A stretch of DNA of 44,623 nt, from positions 1-44,623 of the IMG/VR virus record IMGVR_UViG_3300046096_000239; one strand, written 5' to 3'. Positions within the stretch are counted from its first letter, which is position 1. Each line of letters opens with the position of its first letter. The position numbers were made by a program, and so were the translations under genes. This stretch comes from a virus. The notes below the pieces were generated by a model. That model did not search any database and had not been told where the DNA came from. It saw nothing but the letters and a program-made list of their open reading frames with translations. Below are positions 1-5,526 of the stretch, in pieces.

Positions 1-2371
1 GAGGTACAAATACCTCACGGAACCTAGCAGCTTGTCCCTCTATCTTAGGATGCTTAGGCATTTGTTGAGTATTGGGAGCACTTGAACTAGCTCGGCGTGT
101 ATTGGTAGCGCACTGATTGTGACTGCTGTGGATACGCCCTGTCTTCCAGTGCACAAAATATGGATAAGGTTTGTAATATAGACCTCTACGTGTTTCCACC
201 ATCTTCATCAACTGCAAGGCTTGGAGTACAGGTTTAGTCTCGTCTGTAGCGTCCATCGCAAAGGCATAGCTGAAAGCCAGTGCATTAGCTTGAGGGTTAC
301 CTTGCCGAATGCCTGCCTTACGCATGACCGGTGTAGGTTTGTTATACACTCTGATAGGCAAGCCCATAGTCGTGTACATCAGATCACACATCTGCTTAGG
401 GCTACCTGTATTGAAGATAGGCTTAGCAGTCCACTTGCTGCGTACAAAATCTGTAAGACCCTGCCAATCGCTATTGACCAAAAAGTCAGCCATGTTCAAG
501 CCACCTTGCTCTGCCATAGCCGCAGCGATGCGGTCAATCTTGCGTACTGCCGTGTCAAGCTCCTTGCCATAGACGATCTGGAAGGATTCTTTTAACTGTG
601 CTGGTGTAGACTCTATGCTGTAAGTTGGGGCCACAGTACCTGACCAACCTTTAGTCACAAGGTAGGCTTCAAGAATTTTCTCTGCGTCGTTGAACGTCTG
701 ATCGTCTATAGCCTCAAGCTCTTTAGACTTGGCTACGTCACACTTAGTACCGTGGATGAAGCTTTGTGTGTGCAGATACATAGCATCAATCTCTACGTCT
801 AAGTAGACCTGCCATGTATGCTCCAACCCCATGAACAGCTTGAAGAAGTTATGCAACGATGCAGTAACGATAGTATCGTCGCATCCGTAGTCCTTGACAT
901 GAGCACCAGTCAGCTCATTCATCTTGTACTGCACACCATCTATGCTCGTGACTGCTTTGTAGTCTACTTGGTCGTAGTTAAACCACTTCTTGGATAGCTT
1001 CTTCAGACCTAGGCTGTCGTTCTCGTCTACATAAGACGCCTCTAGCTTAGTGTCGAGACAGTTAGGTAGTAGGCCTTCATAACCGTTAGCTTTCCAGACT
1101 ATGTCCTCTGAAGCCCATTCGCTATACAGGACTGTTCCTTCGAATGAATAATTCTGTATTATCAGTTGGACACCTGCATCGCAGATATTTTTGATGTAGT
1201 CTTTGAGAACATCGCTAGGTACGTTAACAGTATCTTTATGGTCTACAGGTATGTAGACTGTATGCTGCAGGTTCTCACCGTAAGTCAGTGACATACCTGT
1301 CAGCTTAGAGCCGATAACATCTACACCTGCGTTATCCTCCTTGCCTTGAGCAGCAAGCCAGTCATCTGACTCGTCTGGTGTGGAAGTCTCTATATCAAGT
1401 GCTACGTATTCGGAATAACACAGGTCTTTAAAAGCGTTTTTGGTCCAGCTTTCCCACTTGTCGAGTGTGATTAGTCTTGCAGTGCATGACCACTGCACCA
1501 GTCTCTCATCAGTGACCTCACCCCTGATAAGCCCCGGCTGGAACTTAAGAGGATGGTGCAAAGTGTTAACCCACTCAGGATACACCTTAGCCAGCGCATA
1601 AGATTGTAAAAATTGCTCACGGCCTTCGTATATCTTTAAAGCCATCTTGTTGTCTAGGTCATCTAGCAGACCATCTAGTGACCCTGTCTTAGCCATACGA
1701 TCCAGCTCTGCCAGACCATCTACACCAAACTCATCAAAAAATGCTTTCCATGCCACCTCGCCAAAGCCCTTGATGCCTGTGATAGAGTCTGAGGAATCCC
1801 CCACAAGTGCCTTGTACACCGTGACAAACTGCATGGGGAAATCACCATACTTGTTCTCACCGAGAACACCGTTGACAAGCACAGTGATCTTAGCCCCGTA
1901 TTTGTTAGTGCCATTTAGCACTGTCATGTCACCATCGTTAGTAGAGATGAACAGGTCTTCCTCACTATTGAGAGCAAGGTAACCTAGTGTATCATCACCT
2001 TCAGCCTTATCCTGTGTAACTGCACAAGCTCCTAGCTTACCGAAAACATCTTTCAGCATGTCTCCCAAAATCTGAAACTCTGCGTAAGCCTCTAGTGGGC
2101 GATTGCCACGCCTAGCTTTATAGGTGTTAGCAATAGCAAGCCTTGGAGCTTTGCTGTCGATACCCTCAAAGACCATGATCATGTTACGGGGAACAAGGCC
2201 ACAGTTCTTGAGTGTAGCTACTATGTGATTGACTGCATTTTCATAACCGTAGGCTGCGGTATTAACTGGCATAATCCTGCCATTGTGCTCTACCCTCTTA
2301 GCTTCTACATCTTTACCTGCAGAAAGGCATGTCCATATAACTGAGGACATATCAAATGCAATTCTTGTCAT
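1..2371 (-). CDS. polA: DNA polymerase I (family A) with 5' nuclease and 3'-5' exonuclease domains, partial
   Basis: A family A DNA polymerase with the full Pol I layout, cut by the left window edge: 790 codons are visible and most of the polymerase core lies outside. Residues 1 to about 290 form a 5' nuclease (FEN) domain, seen as FDMSS at 6-10, EGDDTLG near 122, a following NDGDM, and GDSSDSITGIKGFGE near 191. From about residue 320 a 3'-5' exonuclease begins with DIETSTPD. RRASSSAPNTQQM near 765 matches the family A polymerase stretch that precedes the catalytic motif. The ATG at 2371 has AAGGAT upstream. It should copy phage DNA together with the neighbouring SSB, primase-helicase and ligase; the 5' nuclease could remove primers and the exonuclease could proofread. 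T7-type phage polymerases lack the 5' nuclease domain. The catalytic polymerase aspartates cannot be checked here. Confidence 0.93.
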   Translation of the reverse strand, partial: MTRIAFDMSSVIWTCLSAGKDVEAKRVEHNGRIMPVNTAAYGYENAVNHIVATLKNCGLVPRNMIMVFEGIDSKAPRLAIANTYKARRGNRPLEAYAEFQILGDMLKDVFGKLGACAVTQDKAEGDDTLGYLALNSEEDLFISTNDGDMTVLNGTNKYGAKITVLVNGVLGENKYGDFPMQFVTVYKALVGDSSDSITGIKGFGEVAWKAFFDEFGVDGLAELDRMAKTGSLDGLLDDLDNKMALKIYEGREQFLQSYALAKVYPEWVNTLHHPLKFQPGLIRGEVTDERLVQWSCTARLITLDKWESWTKNAFKDLCYSEYVALDIETSTPDESDDWLAAQGKEDNAGVDVIGSKLTGMSLTYGENLQHTVYIPVDHKDTVNVPSDVLKDYIKNICDAGVQLIIQNYSFEGTVLYSEWASEDIVWKANGYEGLLPNCLDTKLEASYVDENDSLGLKKLSKKWFNYDQVDYKAVTSIDGVQYKMNELTGAHVKDYGCDDTIVTASLHNFFKLFMGLEHTWQVYLDVEIDAMYLHTQSFIHGTKCDVAKSKELEAIDDQTFNDAEKILEAYLVTKGWSGTVAPTYSIESTPAQLKESFQIVYGKELDTAVRKIDRIAAAMAEQGGLNMADFLVNSDWQGLTDFVRSKWTAKPIFNTGSPKQMCDLMYTTMGLPIRVYNKPTPVMRKAGIRQGNPQANALAFSYAFAMDATDETKPVLQALQLMKMVETRRGLYYKPYPYFVHWKTGRIHSSHNQCATNTRRASSSAPNTQQMPKHPKIEGQAARFREVFVP

Positions 2372-2385
2372 AACTATCCTTAATG

Positions 2386-2411
2386 TTTAAAAGCCCACCA
2401 GAGTGGGCTTT
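2386..2411 (-). terminator. Rho-independent terminator between two leftward genes
   Basis: A perfect 9-bp stem (AAAGCCCAC with GTGGGCTTT, 4-base loop) is followed on the minus strand by TTTTAAA. It lies 3 bases after the stop of the 65-residue gene and just before the ribosome site of the polymerase gene, so it should reduce transcription into the polymerase. Confidence 0.75.
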
Positions 2412-2413
2412 GT

Positions 2414-2611
2414 TTACTTAAATGCTGCTATTCGCTCAGCTAAGACTTCACCGTACTTCTGCATGATCTTCCACTGACGGTTGAGCCTATCTTGCTCGGC
2501 AGAGTCTAAGTTTAGGAACTCTCTGGAACCAAAGAACATGCCTAGTCCTGTGGTCTTGATGAACAGCTCATCATACTCATTTAACAATCGTTGCTGGTAC
2601 GGAGCTAACAT
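2414..2611 (-). CDS. Acb2/Tad1 hairpin-domain-like small protein, possible anti-defence sponge
   Basis: A 65-residue, all-helical, soluble protein. The pattern YQQRLLNEYDEL, then a short FxxLxxAEQDRLxxQ segment, then MQKYGEVLAERIAAF resembles the small phage proteins of the Acb2/Tad1 hairpin family (also called crAss001_48-related). Some members bind cyclic nucleotides and block CBASS or Thoeris signalling; many members are untested. The match is from memory of the family pattern, not from a search, so the sponge role is inference. Its start is 1 base from the end of the upstream nucleotide-hydrolase gene, so the two are probably translated together, and a terminator follows directly. Confidence 0.6.
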   Translation of the reverse strand: MLAPYQQRLLNEYDELFIKTTGLGMFFGSREFLNLDSAEQDRLNRQWKIMQKYGEVLAERIAAFK

Positions 2612-2952
2612 TATACAGCCTTTGCCCTAATCTCTAGCTCCAGACTAGCTAGTAGGTTCCAAGCCATTTGCGCCTTGTGATAGCACTTGGTATCCTCGTC
2701 TAGAATCTCACCAGAACCTAGCTTTAACAGGTGTCTACCAAAAGCTTCCATGTAGCGCTCCTGCCCATTAGCTACCTGTGCCCAGCCATTAGGGGTGTAC
2801 TTCTCTGCACCCTTGGTAGTCACTCTAACTACCTCTGTCAAGGCGTTAGAGAACCCTGCTAGGCACAGCCAAGGTAGCAGCTTACCTTGGTCTAGCTTAG
2901 CTCCCGGTGTGTGGGCTGTAAGCCCATTTGGATCTGATTCTTCTTGGCTCAT
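2611..2952 (-). CDS. dATP/dGTP diphosphohydrolase N-terminal-type protein (DUF5664-like)
   Basis: A 113-residue protein with the signature of the phage family named dATP/dGTP diphosphohydrolase, N-terminal (formerly DUF5664): KLDQGKLLPW at about 20, then VTTKGAEKYTPNGW, RYMEAFGRHLLKL and GEILDEDTKCYHKAQMAWNL. The family is all-alpha and MazG-like, with a cluster of Glu, Asp and His residues expected to bind metal. Members are thought to hydrolyse or sanitise deoxynucleotides, but this protein's substrate is not shown. It overlaps the upstream MazG-like gene by 4 bases (ATGA). A GAGAGGG ribosome site precedes the ATG. The pairing suggests shaping of the dNTP pool for replication. Confidence 0.75.
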   Translation of the reverse strand: MSQEESDPNGLTAHTPGAKLDQGKLLPWLCLAGFSNALTEVVRVTTKGAEKYTPNGWAQVANGQERYMEAFGRHLLKLGSGEILDEDTKCYHKAQMAWNLLASLELEIRAKAV

Positions 2953-3374
2953 ACGCCCTCTCTATAAGAAAGTAACACTTCCCGAATCTTTGGTTCGGGC
3001 TTCCAATAATTAGGCCCCTTTTGCACCTTTGAATCTCTAATAATCGGTAACCCATCTGCGCCTAGTTTTGAGAAGTTAGATTCCATAATCACTTCAAGTA
3101 CATCTCCTATCGGTATGCCGTACCGCATAGCTTCTGATGTGCAATAGACGATAATGTCACCAAGCCAGTCAGACAGGGCCACTAGATCATCAATTTCATC
3201 TTTGCCAGCGTGAGTGATAATATCATCGACCTCTGATAGCTCATCTGCCAAGATAGGCTTGAACGCTGTCATACGAGTCAGCACAGGCTCAAGGCTGGTT
3301 GTGGGCTTGTCTGCAACCGGCAGACCGTACATAGCGTTGAACTTGCGGATTTGGGAGATAAAATTTTTGTTCAT
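2949..3374 (-). CDS. MazG/phosphoribosyl-ATP pyrophosphohydrolase-like protein
   Basis: A 141-residue protein with the helical PRA-PH/MazG-like arrangement common in phages. It has an N-terminal IRKFNAMYGLP segment, an acidic ILADELSEVDDII helix (EExxE-like metal ligands), then LSDWLGDIIVYCTSEAMRYG and the C-terminal signature MESNFSKLGADGLP followed by KVQKGPNYWKPE. Such enzymes cleave NTPs or dNTPs to the monophosphate and pyrophosphate; the substrate here is unknown. It is coupled by ATGA overlaps to the exonuclease gene upstream and the DUF5664-like gene downstream. The Shine-Dalgarno site is weak, consistent with coupling. MazZ of 2-aminoadenine phages belongs to the same broad family, but the key purine-synthesis gene of that pathway is not in this window. 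Confidence 0.8.
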   Translation of the reverse strand: MNKNFISQIRKFNAMYGLPVADKPTTSLEPVLTRMTAFKPILADELSEVDDIITHAGKDEIDDLVALSDWLGDIIVYCTSEAMRYGIPIGDVLEVIMESNFSKLGADGLPIIRDSKVQKGPNYWKPEPKIREVLLSYREGV

Positions 3375-4030
3375 GCTAATAGTTTCAGGTGGTTGAGGGT
3401 ATAAAGTATATCTGGATGCCAGTCTTCTTGCTCTGTCATCCAGCGTATGTAGGACTTAGGTATATCACTAAAGAGCTTACCACGGTGCATACCGAAAGGC
3501 ATCTTAGGTAGTACCTTTGGTTTAGACTCTAACTCAAGTAAAGCTGGCAGTGCTCGCCCAGACTTATCTAGCAGAACCTTGAGCAGATCTTTAGTTGTTC
3601 GGCAGTCGCCTAAAGCAGAGTGAGATTTCTGGGCACTGAGGCCTAGCTCTTTTTGTAGAGTACCTAATTTGTGATTTGTAGTGTGAGAAATCCAGCGTCT
3701 AGCCAATGCTAGAGTACAGAGGTTACCGTTAAAGGTTACATGTTCTGCTATCACACGCTGGTCATAAGAACTATTATGACCTACCCAGACAAAAGGTTGA
3801 GGCATTTTAGCACAGATTTCGCTGTTACTGGGGAAGCCCTTGACCTGTTCGTTAGTGATACCATGAATTGCTACGGCTCCGGGGTCCATTGTGATCTGCG
3901 GGTCAGTCAGATAGACTTGTTCGTCTAAGGTGTTAAGGTTTTCATCTATCTTGATGAAAGCAATTTCACATGCACGAACTGGAGAGACTAGTCCGCTAGT
4001 TTCTGTATCGACAATAAGGTAGGTTTTCAT
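3371..4030 (-). CDS. DEDDh 3'-5' exonuclease with ExoX-like C-terminal domain
   Basis: A 219-residue exonuclease of the DnaQ/ExoX class. Exo I is DTETSGL with D8 and E10, Exo II is HNSSYD ending in D90, and Exo III is HSALGD with H137 and D142, so the DEDDh catalytic set is complete. Residues about 178-219 (MPFGMHRGKLFSDIPKSYI) match the small DUF3820-like domain that follows the nuclease in ExoX-type proteins. It likely degrades or trims DNA ends in repair, recombination or nucleotide recycling. It overlaps both neighbours by ATGA, so it belongs to the translated block with the MazG-like gene. Confidence 0.88.
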   Translation of the reverse strand: MKTYLIVDTETSGLVSPVRACEIAFIKIDENLNTLDEQVYLTDPQITMDPGAVAIHGITNEQVKGFPSNSEICAKMPQPFVWVGHNSSYDQRVIAEHVTFNGNLCTLALARRWISHTTNHKLGTLQKELGLSAQKSHSALGDCRTTKDLLKVLLDKSGRALPALLELESKPKVLPKMPFGMHRGKLFSDIPKSYIRWMTEQEDWHPDILYTLNHLKLLA

Positions 4031-4605
4031 AACTTTGCAAAATCTCTGTAGTGATATATAGCTGCTCGGTTGTAAGCTTCCTTTGCTTCGTGTATAGAGT
4101 CGTAAGTACCTAAACTTTTACTCTTAGAATTGACAGTTATCTTGGCTTCCCATCTGTTAGCCGCCTTAGCAGGATAGACTCCCTTTAGGCCAGATTTAGA
4201 CTTTTGCCAACCAAGGCCATTACGGTTGTTTTCTGCTCTAGTAGCTGATCTGAGGTTAGTCCATATGTTATTAGATCGGTTTCCATCAATATGATCTAAG
4301 ATTTCAGTAGGCCAGCTACCAGTAACCATGCACCATATCACTCGATGGACCAATAACCTAACTCCGTCTACAGCTACAGAAGAGTAACCTGCATTGTGCT
4401 TGAAATCCACTAACTGACCAGCTAAAGCTTTATAGTTAATAGTAACTTTTCTTATTAACTGCCCTGTCACAACTGAGTAAGTGAATAGCTCGTTTAGCCT
4501 CTCAGAAGTTATCTCTACTTTAGGTAAAGCTGCTTTACGTTCTCTAGCTTTAGCTTTATATGTAGCAGCCCTAGCTGCTACATACTCAGGAGAGTGTACT
4601 ATCAT
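4027..4605 (-). CDS. HNH endonuclease with AP2 domain (free-standing homing type)
   Basis: A 192-residue HNH nuclease. The core runs from LLVHRVIWCMVTG (H87) through ILDHIDGNRSNN (H105, N113) to ATRAENNRNG (N128), the HNH_3 layout. Residues 139-192 (GLKGVYPAKAANRWEAKI, then SLGTYDSIHEAKEAY) form an AP2-like DNA-binding domain. Residues 10-30 are very rich in Ala, Arg and Lys. Proteins like this are usually selfish homing endonucleases that cut near their own insertion point. It sits between the RHH gene and the exonuclease with 4-base overlaps on both sides, an unusually tidy fit for an invader. The gene is more AT-rich than its neighbours, as free-standing homing nucleases often are. Confidence 0.9.
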   Translation of the reverse strand: MIVHSPEYVAARAATYKAKARERKAALPKVEITSERLNELFTYSVVTGQLIRKVTINYKALAGQLVDFKHNAGYSSVAVDGVRLLVHRVIWCMVTGSWPTEILDHIDGNRSNNIWTNLRSATRAENNRNGLGWQKSKSGLKGVYPAKAANRWEAKITVNSKSKSLGTYDSIHEAKEAYNRAAIYHYRDFAKL

Positions 4606-4736
4606 ACCCCCTCCTTTTTGAGGTAGTCTTCAACGGCTCTGCGAATAAGGTCAGACAGAGATAACCCTGTCTGACCTTGTAGGAGCTTAAGCCGAGCCAA
4701 CATGACCTCGGGGAACAGTAGGTTTAGCTTTTTCAT
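4602..4736 (-). CDS. Ribbon-helix-helix (CopG/Arc-type) small DNA-binding protein
   Basis: A 44-residue protein found by translating the gap: it starts MKKLNLLFPEVMLARLK and continues with a GLSLSDLIRRAVEDYLK segment. A short beta strand, a helix and a second helix opening with Thr/Gly-Leu-Ser-x-Ser-(D/E)-Leu-Ile is the classic RHH pattern. RHH proteins dimerise and bind palindromic operators, often their own. An 11-bp inverted repeat covers the region immediately before the ATG (4736), so autoregulation is plausible. The stop codon overlaps the HNH start (ATGA), suggesting joint expression of regulator and nuclease. Confidence 0.75.
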   Translation of the reverse strand: MKKLNLLFPEVMLARLKLLQGQTGLSLSDLIRRAVEDYLKKEGV

Positions 4737-4763
4737 GCCCCAATTGTACATGCAATTGGGGCA
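4736..4763 (-). promoter_or_regulatory. Inverted repeat covering the RHH gene start, candidate operator or translational switch
   Basis: GCCCCAATTG and CAATTGGGGC form a perfect 10-bp stem (11 bp with the flanking T-A pair) around a 6-base loop. It ends at the ATG of the RHH gene and lies 9 bases after the SSB stop. As DNA it is a good dimer operator. As RNA it would bury the region where a ribosome site would sit. It could also end the SSB transcript, but it has no U tract. Confidence 0.6.
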
Positions 4764-4771
4764 AACCGCAG

Positions 4772-5431
4772 TTAGTTCTGAGGCAAGTCCTCACAAAAGT
4801 CATCCTCGGCTCTTGACTTACCGCCAAGAGATTCGCCACGTTCCCAGAAAAGCACATTGCCTAGTCCAAAGGAAACACCACGCTTACCGCTATAGTCATA
4901 GCCATAAGCACTCAGGCTTACCTTGAAATAGTCACCAGAGCCGCACTCAGCAGGGTCGATAATCTCGTTGCTTTCGCGGTCCAAGATTTTAGGCTTGTAC
5001 TTGGAGGCTACAGCCATTACCATGTGACCCTTGCACTCGTCGCCGTAGTCTTCACCATTAGAGACTTTAGGTGCATCACCATCATGCAATGTGGTGTCGA
5101 TCTTGGCAGGGCGCTTGCCGGGCCATTTAGTTGTGATAGCTACTTCACGAGCAGCTTCTAGTTTAGCCAACGTAGCTACGTCAGTCTTAGGGATCAGCAC
5201 TGTCATGCTGTACTTAGGAGTATCGCCTTCCTTGGCGTTTTGTGGCAATTTAGCCTGAAATAGGGAGAGGTAGGAACCGCGAACAACGCCTGTTACAGCT
5301 TTAGTGGTGGGTGTAGTAGTAGCCATTTTTGTGCCTTTAGCGGGAGTTACGGATTGAGAGAGAGAAGTTGTAGAAGCGCCAACTGAGGGATCATCGGCTT
5401 CTTCAAATTTAGGTGCATTTAACAAGCCCAT
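4772..5431 (-). CDS. Single-stranded DNA-binding protein (Enc34/DUF2815 type)
   Basis: A 219-residue protein. Residues about 45-205 fit the phage Enc34-type SSB family (formerly DUF2815): VVRGSYLSLFQAKLP, then KYSMTVLIPKTD, and late segments KVSLSAYGYDYSGKRGVSFG and LGNVLFWERGE. This family has an OB-like fold and coats ssDNA during replication. The tail is acidic (AEDDFCEDLP), as in many SSBs where it docks partner enzymes. The ATG at 5431 has AGGAACT before it. A second in-frame ATG at 5326 also has an AAAGG and would give a protein starting MATTTPTTK, so the first 35 low-complexity residues may be optional. It lies directly downstream of the primase-helicase. Confidence 0.85.
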   Translation of the reverse strand: MGLLNAPKFEEADDPSVGASTTSLSQSVTPAKGTKMATTTPTTKAVTGVVRGSYLSLFQAKLPQNAKEGDTPKYSMTVLIPKTDVATLAKLEAAREVAITTKWPGKRPAKIDTTLHDGDAPKVSNGEDYGDECKGHMVMAVASKYKPKILDRESNEIIDPAECGSGDYFKVSLSAYGYDYSGKRGVSFGLGNVLFWERGESLGGKSRAEDDFCEDLPQN

Positions 5432-5495
5432 ATAGTTCCTGTAGTAATAACCGTGCTTTCCGGTCTGTCATCCTAGAAGGAGTCTAGGAGGCTAT

Positions 5496-5526
5496 ATTCT
5501 GCCAGACTTTTCAAATCTGGCAGAAT
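5496..5526 (-). terminator. Strong hairpin after the primase-helicase gene
   Basis: ATTCTGCCAGA and TCTGGCAGAAT form a perfect 11-bp stem, which extends to 14 bp on the minus strand if a G-U pair is allowed. It starts at the primase-helicase stop codon. There is no U tract, so it may be a weak terminator or an RNA-processing or stability hairpin between this gene and the SSB gene. Confidence 0.5.

Noticed and set aside
2611-3374. Complete 2-aminoadenine (Z-genome) pathway
   Set aside because: MazG-like and family A polymerase genes are present, but no PurZ or DatZ is in the window.
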